Source of the DNA: Nanobdellota archaeon
Lineage (GTDB): Archaea; Nanobdellota; Nanobdellia; Woesearchaeales; GW2011-AR9
DNA: 24,970 bases
Assembly (NCBI GenBank): GCA_018812355.1
Contig: JAHJDQ010000124.1
Coordinates: 1-24,970 of the forward strand
Reading direction: 5' to 3'
The position numbers were made by a program, and so were the translations under genes. A model generated the notes under the pieces. The model was not told the origin of the DNA. It was given only the letters and a program-made list of their open reading frames with translations, and ran no database searches. Shown here in pieces: positions 12,237 through 19,151 of this stretch. Every line of letters begins with the position of its first letter. The stretch's first letter is position 1.

Positions 12237-12928
12237 TCCAACAAAGACGGGGACGGGGAACAGGGCCATATAAGTCACCTAGTCATCGCTTTAAGGGAAG
12301 AGTTAGACATCATCATTTAGAAACAACTGGAAAAGTAGTTGATTTAATTCATTGTGCTGGTCATACTGCTCCGTTAATGAATGTTGCTTATCTTAGTGGG
12401 GAACAGGTTTTAGGTTTAGCACCGTTAGGAATTAAAGTAGGCGATGAAATTGATATTAATAAGAGTGCAGAAATTAAAATTGGAAATGTTTTACCATTAA
12501 AAGATATTCCGGAAGGAACATTAGTACACAATTTAGAACTCCGTCCTGGTGATGGGGGCAAAATAGTCAGAAGTTCAGGATCATTTGCGAAGGTTGTTGC
12601 AAAAACTGATCAAGTAGTTAGGGTATTATTACCTTCAAAAAAAGAAAAGAAATTTTTACCGCAGTGTCGAGCATCTATTGGAACGATTGCTGGAGCGGGA
12701 AGATTAGATAAACCTTTCCTGAAAGCGGGAATTAAAATGAAAAAAATGCGGGCAAGAAATAAGTTATATCCACGTGTTTCTGGAGTAGCAATGAATGCTG
12801 TTGATCATCCTTTTGGAGGATCAAGTTCGGATCATAAAGGAAAACCAACTCAATCGCCAAGAAGCGCACCTCCAGGTAGAAAAGTGGGCATGATTGCTCC
12901 GAGAAGAGTAGGAAGGAAGAAGAAATAA
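12221..12928 (+). CDS. rpl2p: 50S ribosomal protein uL2
   Basis: A 235-aa uL2, a core 23S rRNA-binding protein needed for subunit joining and the peptidyl-transferase centre. The start GKRLIQQRRGRG and PSHRFKG match archaeal uL2, and AMNAVDHPFGGSSSDHKGKP carries the conserved His of the C-terminal domain. The frame has a stop at 12212-12214, so the only start that keeps the conserved N-terminus is the TTG at 12221, a weak codon for such an abundant protein, and it lies at the base of a hairpin. No Shine-Dalgarno is seen. uS19 follows after 13 bases. Confidence 0.96.
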   Translation: MGKRLIQQRRGRGTGPYKSPSHRFKGRVRHHHLETTGKVVDLIHCAGHTAPLMNVAYLSGEQVLGLAPLGIKVGDEIDINKSAEIKIGNVLPLKDIPEGTLVHNLELRPGDGGKIVRSSGSFAKVVAKTDQVVRVLLPSKKEKKFLPQCRASIGTIAGAGRLDKPFLKAGIKMKKMRARNKLYPRVSGVAMNAVDHPFGGSSSDHKGKPTQSPRSAPPGRKVGMIAPRRVGRKKK

Positions 12929-12941
12929 AAGGTAAATTATC

Positions 12942-13322
12942 ATGGCAAAAGAATTGAAATGGCAAGGAAAAACTGAACAGGAAATTAAAGAGATTGACTT
13001 AAAACAGTTCATGGAATTAGTGCCTGCTCGAAGAAGACGTTCACTGAAGCGAGGGTTTACTCTAGCACAAAAAGCATTATTAAAAAAAGTTGAAGCTGAC
13101 GATAAGAACATTAAAACTCACTGCCGTAACATGATTATCATTCCAGAAATGTTGGGCAAGATGATTAAAATTTATAATGGGAAAGATTTTGTACCAATTA
13201 CAATAACTTTTGAAATGTTGGGACATACTTTAGGGGAATTTTCACATACCCGAAAAATGGTTACACACAGTTCAGCAGGAGTAGGAGCTACTAGATCAAG
13301 TAAAGCTATCTCAGCAAGGTAA
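12942..13322 (+). CDS. rps19p: 30S ribosomal protein uS19
   Basis: A 126-aa uS19 from the 30S head that contacts uS13 and the A-site finger. LVPARRRRSLKRGF, then HCRNMIIIPEMLGKMIKIYN and the final EFSHTRKMVTHSSAGVGATR are archaeal/eukaryotic uS19 signatures. Length is normal for archaea. AGGT at 12930-12934 is a weak Shine-Dalgarno about 8 bases before the ATG, one of the few in this operon. uL22 follows after 8 bases. Confidence 0.96.
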   Translation: MAKELKWQGKTEQEIKEIDLKQFMELVPARRRRSLKRGFTLAQKALLKKVEADDKNIKTHCRNMIIIPEMLGKMIKIYNGKDFVPITITFEMLGHTLGEFSHTRKMVTHSSAGVGATRSSKAISAR

Positions 13323-13330
13323 AACTAAAA

Positions 13331-14356
13331 ATGGGAAACAAACAAGAAACTGGAACGGAACATATTGCCATAGCGAAAGCAATGAATCTACCAGTTTCAA
13401 CTAAGCATGGAGTAGAGATTAGTAATTTTTTACGTTATAAAAAAACTAGTTTTGCTAAACGTTTCTTAGAAGATGTGATTCAGTTGAAGAAACCAGTTCC
13501 ATTTAAGAAGTTTAATCGTGATGTTGGACATAAACCAGGGATGGCTGCTGGTCGTTACCCACAAAAAGCTGCTAAAGAGTTTTTAAGTTTAATTAAATCG
13601 GTTGAGGCTAATGCCCAGATGAAAGGTTTGAACACTTCTAATCTAAAAATTACTAAATTATTAGCAAATAAAGCTTCTCTTCCGATGACAGGTGGAAGAC
13701 AAAGAAGAGGAACGAAGAGAACTCATCTGGAAGTGGAAGTAAAAGAAGTTGCCACACTTAAAAAAGATGATTTGAAGAAAGTAGAGAAGTCGGTCGAAAA
13801 GAAAGTTGAGACACAGGTTGATGAGAAAAAGGTAGAAGTTAAAGAAGAACAGCCTGTAGTTGAAGAGCAGAAAGAAGTAGTAGAAGAGAAGGTTGAACCT
13901 GTAGTTGAGGAGAAAGTTCAGGAAGAAGTTAAAGAAATTATTGTTAAACCAGAAGAGCATAAAGAGATTATTGTTGAAGAGAAAAAGGAAACTGATTTAG
14001 TAAAAGAAGAACCAGTTGAGAAAGAAGTTATTGTTAAACCAGAAGAGCATAAAGAGATTATTGTTGAAGAAAAGAAAGAGACTGAATTAGTGAAAGAAGA
14101 ACCTAAAGTTGAAGAGAAAGTTGAACCGGTTGCTGAAGTAGTTAAAGAAAAAGTTGAAGAAGTAAAAGCAGAAGTCTTACCAGAAATTGAAAAGATTAAA
14201 GAACCTTCATCTAAAGAATTATTAGCGATGGCGCAAAAGAAAGCGGCAGAATTGAACAAGAAAGAAAAGAGAGATGAAAGTGTTCAAGAAGTAGAGAATT
14301 TATATGAACAATTGAAAAAGAAAGGATCCTTACGTGATAAGGGAGGAAAGAAATAA
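13331..14356 (+). CDS. rpl22p: 50S ribosomal protein uL22 with a ~200-residue charged tail
   Basis: A 341-aa protein. Residues 1-140 are a complete archaeal uL22 (RDVGHKPGMAAGRYPQKAAK; TGGRQRRGTKRTHLEVEV), which lines the nascent-peptide exit tunnel. Residues 141-292 are Lys/Glu/Val low complexity with two 30-residue repeats (about 201-230 and 231-260) beginning KE(I/V)IVKPEEHKE. Residues 293-341 are less repetitive, likely helical (SSKELLAMAQKKAAELNKK) and end ENLYEQLKKKGSLRDKGGKK. The usual length is about 150-180. The tail would project from the 50S surface and could bind partner proteins or membranes; that is inference. The frame is uninterrupted, so the tail is a real fusion to the core. 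Confidence 0.95.
   Translation: MGNKQETGTEHIAIAKAMNLPVSTKHGVEISNFLRYKKTSFAKRFLEDVIQLKKPVPFKKFNRDVGHKPGMAAGRYPQKAAKEFLSLIKSVEANAQMKGLNTSNLKITKLLANKASLPMTGGRQRRGTKRTHLEVEVKEVATLKKDDLKKVEKSVEKKVETQVDEKKVEVKEEQPVVEEQKEVVEEKVEPVVEEKVQEEVKEIIVKPEEHKEIIVEEKKETDLVKEEPVEKEVIVKPEEHKEIIVEEKKETELVKEEPKVEEKVEPVAEVVKEKVEEVKAEVLPEIEKIKEPSSKELLAMAQKKAAELNKKEKRDESVQEVENLYEQLKKKGSLRDKGGKK
13931..14104 (+). repeat. 90-bp tandem duplication inside the uL22 gene
   Basis: Bases 13931-14020 recur at 14021-14104 with only a few differences, mostly silent or conservative (GAAATT/GAAGTT, GAT/GAA). The period of 90 bp keeps the frame and encodes a 30-residue repeat. High nucleotide identity suggests a recent duplication or ongoing homogenisation. 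Confidence 0.85.
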
Positions 14357-14361
14357 CAATG

Positions 14362-14408
14362 AAAAATTACAAAATAATTTTTAGTGTATCAAAAAACTGG
14401 AGTTTTTT
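14362..14408 (+). promoter_or_regulatory. two hairpins just before the uS3 start
   Basis: AAAAATTA (14362-14369) pairs with 14375-14382, and AAAAAAC (14391-14397) pairs with GTTTTTT (14402-14408) over the loop TGGA. The second ends 3 bases before the uS3 ATG. They fill the 55-base uL22-uS3 gap. They may be processing sites, attenuators or start-site regulators. Confidence 0.45.
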
Positions 14409-14411
14409 AAT

Positions 14412-15410
14412 ATGATTGAGCGTGACTTTATAGCCCAAAAAACGAAAGAGTATTACATTAGGAAGTATGTAGAAAGTAAACTAAATCGAGTGGGCATTTC
14501 ACAAATTACATTGAAAAAAATTCCGTTAGGAGAAAAGATTATCATTAATACAAGCAGGCCAAGTTTAGTAGTTGGTTCTAAAGGAGCTAATATCAAAGAC
14601 TTAACTAAGACTTTGAAAACTAGGTTTAAATTAGAAAATCCGCAAATCGAAATTAATGAAGTGAAAAATATATTTTTAGATGCAAACATTGTTGCAGAGC
14701 AAATTGCTAGTTCATTAGAACGGTTTGGTTCAGCCCGATTTAAGGGAACAGGACATAAGACGATGGCTAATGTAATCAGAGCGGGAGCAATGGGTGTGGA
14801 GATTATTATTTCAGGAAAAATCCCAGGATCACGGGCTAAAAATTGGCGGTTTTATCAAGGTTATTTGAAGAAGTGTGGTGATGTAGCAGTTTCAGGAGTA
14901 AGAAAAGCACAGAAAGCGGCCTTATTAAAGAGTGGAATTATTGGAATTAAAGTAGCAATTATGCCTCCAGATGTTGTCTTACCTGATCGAATAGAAATTT
15001 TAGATGAGCCAATTCAAATCATTGAAGAGATTAAAGAGGAAGAAGTGATTAAGAAAGGAAAAACGAAAAAGAAAGCTCCTAAAAAGAAAACTGTGAAGAA
15101 GAAAGTGATTAAAAAAGGAGCTAAAGTTGAAATTGCAACAGAAAGTAAACCGGTTGAAGAGAAGATTGAGGCTGTAGTTGAAGAGAAAACAGAAGAGACA
15201 GTTGAGCCGATTGCTGAAGTAGCTGAAGAGAAGACTGAGGAAGTAGTAGCTGAAGAAGTTAAGACAAAAACTCCAGAAGTGGAAGAGAAAGCTTCAGAAG
15301 TAAAAACTGAAGAAAAAACTGTTGAAGATGTTAAGTCTGAAGAAACTGTTCCGGAACCAGCAACTGAAACTGTTGAAGAAAATCATCAAGAAGAGGAATC
15401 ACAATCATGA
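14412..15410 (+). CDS. rps3p: 30S ribosomal protein uS3 with charged tail
   Basis: A 332-aa uS3 of the mRNA entry channel. Residues 1-95 hold the KH domain (NTSRPSLVVGSKGANIKDLT), and residues 95-205 the uS3 C-terminal domain (SARFKGTGHKTMANVIRAGA; KIPGSRAKNWRFYQGYLKKC). A basic segment of KKK repeats (about 212-245) and a long acidic tail (about 245-332) follow. Archaeal uS3 is about 200-300 aa, so the tail is long. A part of it (VEPIAEVAEEKTEEVVAEE) resembles the uL22 tail (VEPVAEVVKEKVEEVKAE). The gene ends overlapping uL29 by 4 bases. Confidence 0.96.
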   Translation: MIERDFIAQKTKEYYIRKYVESKLNRVGISQITLKKIPLGEKIIINTSRPSLVVGSKGANIKDLTKTLKTRFKLENPQIEINEVKNIFLDANIVAEQIASSLERFGSARFKGTGHKTMANVIRAGAMGVEIIISGKIPGSRAKNWRFYQGYLKKCGDVAVSGVRKAQKAALLKSGIIGIKVAIMPPDVVLPDRIEILDEPIQIIEEIKEEEVIKKGKTKKKAPKKKTVKKKVIKKGAKVEIATESKPVEEKIEAVVEEKTEETVEPIAEVAEEKTEEVVAEEVKTKTPEVEEKASEVKTEEKTVEDVKSEETVPEPATETVEENHQEEESQS

Positions 15411-15610
15411 AAATCATGAAAGAGTTAAGGGATCTACCAGCAGAGGAAATGAAATCCCGTTTAGAAGAGTTTAAGAAAGAGTTATTAAAATTAAACGTGG
15501 AAGTGGCTACGGGAGCTAATCCGAGCAGTCCTGGGAAGTTAAAACAAACGAAAAAAAATATTGCTCGTATCTTAACTTTATTAAATGAAAAAGAGGTTAA
15601 AAACAAATAA
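15407..15610 (+). CDS. rpl29p: 50S ribosomal protein uL29
   Basis: A 67-aa two-helix protein next to the tunnel exit. ELRDLPAEEMKSRLEEFKKE and NPSSPGKLKQTKKNIARILT are typical of archaeal uL29. The ATG at 15407 overlaps the uS3 stop (ATGA); a second Met at 15416 would also give a complete domain. The aIF1 gene starts immediately after the stop codon. Confidence 0.93.
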   Translation: MKIMKELRDLPAEEMKSRLEEFKKELLKLNVEVATGANPSSPGKLKQTKKNIARILTLLNEKEVKNK

Positions 15611-15916
15611 ATGGAAGGCGTATGTAATCAATGTGGGCTACCACAAGACCTTTGTGTTTGCGAAGCGATTGCTCGTGAACAGCAAAAAATCACAGTCAAA
15701 ATTGAAAAACGAAAGTTTGGTAAAAAATATACAATCATTAGAGGAATCAAGAAAGAAGCAAATGTGGGAGAAATCATTAAGAAACTGAAGTCTAAGTTTG
15801 CTTGTGGTGGAACGGCCAAAGGTGGGCAACTGGAGTTACAAGGTGACCACAAAAATCGGATGAAAGAAGCATTGGTTGCTTTAGGTTTCCCGGAAGAAAC
15901 AATTGAAATCAAATAA
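15611..15916 (+). CDS. translation initiation factor aIF1 (SUI1 family)
   Basis: A 101-aa aIF1, which binds the 30S P site and checks start-codon choice. The N-terminus carries a zinc-ribbon-like CNQCG...CVC set (Cys5, Cys8, Cys15, Cys17), as in many archaeal aIF1 proteins. The SUI1 fold follows: YTIIRGIKKEANVGEIIKKL, then KFACGGTAKGGQLELQGDHK with the basic and Gly-rich loop that contacts rRNA, and LGFPEETIEIK at the end. The start abuts the uL29 stop. Its location between uL29 and Rpp29 is the usual archaeal order. A strong hairpin follows the stop. Confidence 0.95.
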   Translation: MEGVCNQCGLPQDLCVCEAIAREQQKITVKIEKRKFGKKYTIIRGIKKEANVGEIIKKLKSKFACGGTAKGGQLELQGDHKNRMKEALVALGFPEETIEIK

Positions 15917-15921
15917 TCAAA

Positions 15922-15944
15922 AAAGGAAAACAAAGTTTTCCTTT
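15922..15944 (+). terminator. hairpin after the aIF1 gene
   Basis: AAAGGAAAAC (15922-15931) pairs perfectly with 15935-15944 over an AAA loop, 5 bases past the aIF1 stop. It could partially stop or process the upstream transcript before the promoter just beyond it. Confidence 0.5.
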
Positions 15945-15946
15945 GA

Positions 15947-15978
15947 GCGATATATAAACAAAAATGTTTATATCACGC
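15947..15978 (+). promoter_or_regulatory. internal promoter embedded in a hairpin, upstream of Rpp29
   Basis: ATATATAAAC (15950-15959) is a good TATA box. It is also the left arm of a stem (15952-15959 with GTTTATAT 15966-15973, flanked by GCG/CGC). A start near 15985 would give a roughly 30-nt leader for the RNase P gene and the genes after it. A third small hairpin, CAAAAA 15981-15986 with 15993-15998, falls at or near that start. Confidence 0.5.
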
Positions 15979-16014
15979 ATCAAAAATGAATGTTTTTGGT
16001 GAAGTAGTAGGAAA

Positions 16015-16263
16015 ATGAAACAGAGAACACTTTTCCCATGGGAATTAATCGGAAAGGAGATTGAAGTTGTTAAAGCAAGTAACAAGAGTAATCTCGGGAT
16101 GAAAGGAAAAGTAGTTGACGAAACCAAGTTTACACTCAAAATTAAAATTGAGGGAGAAACAAAAACCCTACTGAAAAAAAATATCATATTCAAAGTTGAA
16201 CCCACTGGTCAACTGGTTGAGGGCAAGGATATTGTCAAACGACCGGAAGAACGGCTCAAATAA
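16015..16263 (+). CDS. rnp1: RNase P protein component 1 (Rpp29/Pop4)
   Basis: An 82-aa archaeal Rpp29, which supports the RNase P RNA that matures tRNA 5' ends. LFPWELIGKEIEVVKASNKS, then GMKGKVVDETKFTLKIKIEG form the Sm-like beta barrel, with the RPEERLK end typical of the family. It is slightly short (90-130 is common). It lies between aIF1 and uS17, as in many archaea. An independent promoter probably precedes it. A GGTGA at 15998-16002 is 12 bases upstream, rather far to act as a Shine-Dalgarno. uS17 follows after 9 bases. Confidence 0.93.
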   Translation: MKQRTLFPWELIGKEIEVVKASNKSNLGMKGKVVDETKFTLKIKIEGETKTLLKKNIIFKVEPTGQLVEGKDIVKRPEERLK

Positions 16264-16272
16264 AGAAAAAAA

Positions 16273-16716
16273 ATGAAGCAAACAAAAACGAAAGAAATCC
16301 TCGGGATTAAAGTGCCGGAGAAAAATTGTACAGATAAAAAATGTCCTTTTCACGGACAGATTGCAGTAAAGAGTGAACTGTTTACAGGAAAAGTGATTAA
16401 GAAAGATATTAGCCGTTCGGCAACAATTGAATGGTCACGTTCACGTCATGTTCCTAAATATGAACGTTACGAAGTAAGAAGAAGTAGGATGCGAGTGCAT
16501 AATCCTGCCTGTGTTGATGCTCAAATTGGGCAGAAAGTAATCGTTGGAAGAACAAGACCATTAAGTAAAGATAAACATCATGTAATCTTAACAGTTGTAG
16601 ATGAAAAATCTGAACTGAAAAAAGAAACACAAAGCAGTAAAACTGCTAGTGCCTCGACTACGTCTGCGGATAACAAAAAAATAGAATCAAACGAAAATGA
16701 AACCATTAAGCAGTAA
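16273..16716 (+). CDS. rps17p: 30S ribosomal protein uS17
   Basis: A 147-aa uS17, an early 16S rRNA-binding OB-fold protein. The start LGIKVPEKNCTDKKCPFHGQ, the GKVIKKDISRSATIEW strand and YERYEVRRSRMRVHNPACVD are archaeal uS17 signatures, with VGRTRPLSKDKHHVIL after. The core ends near residue 113. The last about 35 residues are a Ser/Thr/Lys/Glu-rich tail not found in typical family members of 105-115 aa. The uL14 gene starts within the last 20 bases in another frame. Confidence 0.95.
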   Translation: MKQTKTKEILGIKVPEKNCTDKKCPFHGQIAVKSELFTGKVIKKDISRSATIEWSRSRHVPKYERYEVRRSRMRVHNPACVDAQIGQKVIVGRTRPLSKDKHHVILTVVDEKSELKKETQSSKTASASTTSADNKKIESNENETIKQ

Positions 16717-17098
16717 AGTAACCAGAGCTTTGCCAGTGCAGGCTCGTGTACTAACTTGTGATAATTCAGGAGCAAAAGTGCTCAAGATTATTTCAGTTAA
16801 AGGTCATAATACTGTTAAGGGAAGATATCCAGCTGCTGGTGTAGGTGATTTAGTATTAGCATCAGTACAAAAAGGAAAACTGGAAATACGTAAAACCGTT
16901 GTTCCAGCGATTATTGTACGGCAAAGAAAAGAATTCCGTCGTGCAGACGGAACTAGGGTTAAATTTGAAGATAACGCAGCAATTGTCTTAAAAGATATGA
17001 AAGGAAATCCAAAAGGAACTATCTTTAAAGGTCCGATTGCGAAGGAAGTTGCGGAAAGATGGCCAGCAGTGGCTAAAGTAGCAAATATGGTTGTATAA
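16697..17098 (+). CDS. rpl14p: 50S ribosomal protein uL14
   Basis: A 133-aa uL14 of the subunit interface, bound by anti-association factor aIF6. LTCDNSGAKVLKIISVKGHN, then VVRQRKEFRRADGTRVKFED-type sequence and KGTIFKGPIAKEVAERWPAV are family hallmarks. Length is normal. The ATG lies 20 bases inside the uS17 tail frame; the family N-terminus (MK..S...RALPV) confirms that start. uL24 begins just after the stop. Confidence 0.96.
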   Translation: MKPLSSKVTRALPVQARVLTCDNSGAKVLKIISVKGHNTVKGRYPAAGVGDLVLASVQKGKLEIRKTVVPAIIVRQRKEFRRADGTRVKFEDNAAIVLKDMKGNPKGTIFKGPIAKEVAERWPAVAKVANMVV

Positions 17099-17099
17099 A

Positions 17100-17567
17100 A
17101 TGGTTAAGACAAGTTTTGTGAAAAGTTGGAACAGAAGCGTTCAACCTAGAAAGCAGCGTAAGTATAGATATAATGCTCCTTTACATCTCAAACAGAAAAT
17201 GTTACATGTTCATTTATCTCCTGAACTGAGGAAAAAGTATGGCTTAAGAAGAGTTCAAGTTAAGAAAGGTGACAAAGTAAAAGTGTTAAGGGGTCAGTTC
17301 AAGAAACGGGAAGGAAAAGTGGAAAAGGTTAATTTGAAACAAGAGAAAGTTTTTGTAACAGGAATTGAACTAATCAAAAAGGAAGGCGCAAAACTAACCG
17401 TTCCATTAAATCCTACTAATTTAATGATTACAGAATTAAATCTTAATGATAAAAAACGAAAATTGAAGTTGGAAGGAAAGAAAACTGAACACAAGCCAAC
17501 AAGCAAAGAAAATCAGAATAAAGTTGATGAAAAGAAAGTTGAAAAGAAGGAAGAACCTAAAAAATGA
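17100..17567 (+). CDS. rpl24p: 50S ribosomal protein uL24
   Basis: A 155-aa uL24, an assembly initiator that binds 23S rRNA. It begins MVKTSFVKSWNRSVQPRKQR, and the KOW motif (KKGDKVKVLRGQFKKREGKV, about residues 60-80) is intact. The archaeal core ends near 118; the remaining 37 residues are a Lys/Glu-rich tail. The frame is open to a TTG at 17091 inside uL14, but the ATG at 17100 fits the family. The stop overlaps the eS4 start by 4 bases. Confidence 0.95.
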   Translation: MVKTSFVKSWNRSVQPRKQRKYRYNAPLHLKQKMLHVHLSPELRKKYGLRRVQVKKGDKVKVLRGQFKKREGKVEKVNLKQEKVFVTGIELIKKEGAKLTVPLNPTNLMITELNLNDKKRKLKLEGKKTEHKPTSKENQNKVDEKKVEKKEEPKK

Positions 17568-18259
17568 AACAACATCTAAAAAGAATTGCTGTACCAAAAA
17601 CTTGGGCGATTGATCGAAAAGCAAACAAGTTTATTGTTAGACCTAAACCAGGAGCTCATTCTTTTGAAAGGGGCCTCGCTTTAGGAGTTATTATTAGAGA
17701 TATCTTAGGATTAGCGACGACGATGAGTGAAGTAAAGAAGTTGCTTAATAATAATGATGTTTTAGTTGATGGTAAACGTAGAAAAAATCATCGTCATTTA
17801 GTGGGATTATTTGATATTTTAGCTTTTCCAAAAGTGGAATTGTATTATCGTTTAGAACTGGATCAAAAAGGTCGTTTAGTTTTGACAGAGATTGAGAAAA
17901 CAGAAGCTAGTTTCAAAATTTGTCAAGTTACAGGAAAAACTGTTTTAACAAAAAATAAAGTTCAATATAATCTTCATGATGGAAAAAATATTCTGGCTGA
18001 AGTTAAAGCTAAAGTAGGGGATAGTTTAGTATTAGGTTTACCAAAATTAGAGGTTAAAGAAGTCTTAGCACTTAAACTAGGTATGTCTATCTTCCTGACT
18101 AAAGGAAAGCATATAGGAGATGTTGGAACACTGAAAGAAATTAAGGGAAAAGAAGCTAAGTATACTAAACAAGGCAAAGAGATTGAAACGTCTAAAGCAT
18201 ATTTGTTTGTGATTGGTGATAAAGAGCCCCTAATTAATATTGGTATGAACAAAAAATAA
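17564..18259 (+). CDS. rps4e: 30S ribosomal protein eS4
   Basis: A 231-aa eS4, present only in archaea and eukaryotes. The N-terminal domain (HLKRIAVPKTWAIDRKANKF; RPKPGAHSFERGLALGVIIR) leads into the S4 RNA-binding domain (VLVDGKRRKNHRHLVGLFDI), a central domain and a C-terminal KOW region (KGKHIGDVGTLKEI). Length is typical. The start overlaps uL24 by 4 bases (ATGA). uL5 follows after 9 bases. Confidence 0.96.
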   Translation: MKQHLKRIAVPKTWAIDRKANKFIVRPKPGAHSFERGLALGVIIRDILGLATTMSEVKKLLNNNDVLVDGKRRKNHRHLVGLFDILAFPKVELYYRLELDQKGRLVLTEIEKTEASFKICQVTGKTVLTKNKVQYNLHDGKNILAEVKAKVGDSLVLGLPKLEVKEVLALKLGMSIFLTKGKHIGDVGTLKEIKGKEAKYTKQGKEIETSKAYLFVIGDKEPLINIGMNKK

Positions 18260-18268
18260 TGATTAAAA

Positions 18269-18787
18269 ATGATAAAAAATAAAACAAACCTGATGAGAGA
18301 AATTAAGATTGCCAAACTTACTCTAAATATTGGTTCAGGTAAAGACGAGAACATGCTTAAGAAAGGATTGATTTTGTTAAAGAAATTATCTCCTTTAGCT
18401 CCAGTTAAAACTATTTCCAAGAAAAGAATTCCGGCTTGGGGATTAAGGCCTGGGTTAACAATCGGTTGTAAAGTTACTGTACGAAAAGATGCTAAAGAGT
18501 TATTGAAAAGATTATTAGTAGCAAAAAGTAATCTCTTATCACCAAAATGTTTTGATAAAAATGGTAATTTTTCATTTGGTGTTCCTGAATATATTGATAT
18601 TGAAGGGTTGGAATATGATCCAGATTTGAAAATTATGGGATTGGAAGTAGCGGTTACTTTAGAAAGGGCTGGTGCTCGAGTTAAACATCGTCGTACTAAA
18701 CCACGTGATATTGGTAGGAATCAACAAGTTACTACTGCTGAAGCGATTGAATTTGTGCAAGGATTAGGCGTAGAGGTAAAAGAATAA
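18269..18787 (+). CDS. rpl5p: 50S ribosomal protein uL5
   Basis: A 172-aa uL5, the 5S rRNA-binding protein of the central protuberance. MREIKIAKLTLNIGSGKDEN (from residue 9) and the basic SKKRIPAWGLRPGLTIGCKV region, plus FGVPEYIDIEGLEYDPDLKI, are typical of archaeal uL5. Two starts are possible: 18269 gives eight extra residues, 18293 gives the usual MREI start. The first is kept because it follows the GATTAAAA context seen before most genes here, but the second is a fair alternative. Confidence 0.95.
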   Translation: MIKNKTNLMREIKIAKLTLNIGSGKDENMLKKGLILLKKLSPLAPVKTISKKRIPAWGLRPGLTIGCKVTVRKDAKELLKRLLVAKSNLLSPKCFDKNGNFSFGVPEYIDIEGLEYDPDLKIMGLEVAVTLERAGARVKHRRTKPRDIGRNQQVTTAEAIEFVQGLGVEVKE

Positions 18788-18810
18788 GATGATAAAAATA
18801 AAAACTATTA

Positions 18811-18846
18811 TTTTTAGCATGCTAAAAATCTCCAGGGGTGATTTTT
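18811..18846 (+). promoter_or_regulatory. two mutually exclusive hairpins at the uS14 ribosome binding site
   Basis: TTTTTAGCATGCTAAAAA (18811-18828) is a perfect palindrome. AAAAATC (18824-18830) also pairs with GATTTTT (18840-18846). The AAAAA at 18824-18828 is shared, so only one hairpin can form at a time. The second holds the Shine-Dalgarno GGGGTGAT (18835-18842) in its loop and right arm, 8 bases before the uS14 ATG. This is a plausible translational switch, not proven. Confidence 0.45.
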
Positions 18847-18850
18847 CTGC

Positions 18851-19081
18851 ATGACAACTAGCGATCATAAAAAAATGTTTACGCAACTTGATGCGAAACC
18901 AATAAAGAAAGCAAAATTCATTAAACATAATGCTCCTAAAGAACGATCTTGTGGAACAGCATTACGTAAATGTAAAAATTGTGGAAGAATGAGAGGACAC
19001 ATTAACATGTACCATTTACATTTGTGCCGGCAATGTTTCCGGGAAATGGCTCCAAAATTGGGATTCAAAAAATTTAGCTAA
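18851..19081 (+). CDS. rps14p: 30S ribosomal protein uS14 (zinc-binding type)
   Basis: A 76-aa uS14 of the 30S head. Zinc ligands are in CKNC and, after about 15 residues, CRQC; HLHLCRQCFREMAPKLGFKK is the standard end of archaeal uS14. The usual archaeal protein is about 50-56 aa; some 22 basic residues are added in front. The ATG at 18851 is supported by GGGGTGAT 8 bases upstream, one of the few clear Shine-Dalgarno sequences in the operon. A Met at residue 9 is an alternative. The stop codon is in the loop of the following hairpin. Confidence 0.95.
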   Translation: MTTSDHKKMFTQLDAKPIKKAKFIKHNAPKERSCGTALRKCKNCGRMRGHINMYHLHLCRQCFREMAPKLGFKKFS

Positions 19082-19111
19082 CGCTAAATTTTTGATTGTT
19101 GCTAGCGCAAC
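19068..19111 (+). other. two hairpins at the uS14-uS8 junction
   Basis: AAAAATTTAGC (19068-19078) pairs perfectly with GCTAAATTTTT (19083-19093), 11 bp, with the uS14 stop TAA in the TAAC loop. GTTGC (19098-19102) pairs with GCAAC (19107-19111) right after. The first ends in five T and looks like a terminator or 3'-end stabiliser, although the operon continues. Confidence 0.55.
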
Positions 19112-19151
19112 ACTTTAAGAAATACGATTAAGATGAGGAAAAAATAAAAAA

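Noticed and set aside
13931..14104. Possible CRISPR-like repeat
   Set aside because: Two adjacent in-frame copies with no spacers; it is a coding duplication.
13661..14259. Long minus-strand frames opposite the uL22 tail
   Set aside because: They are Phe/Asn- or Ser/Thr-rich mirror images of the Lys/Glu repeats with no start signals.
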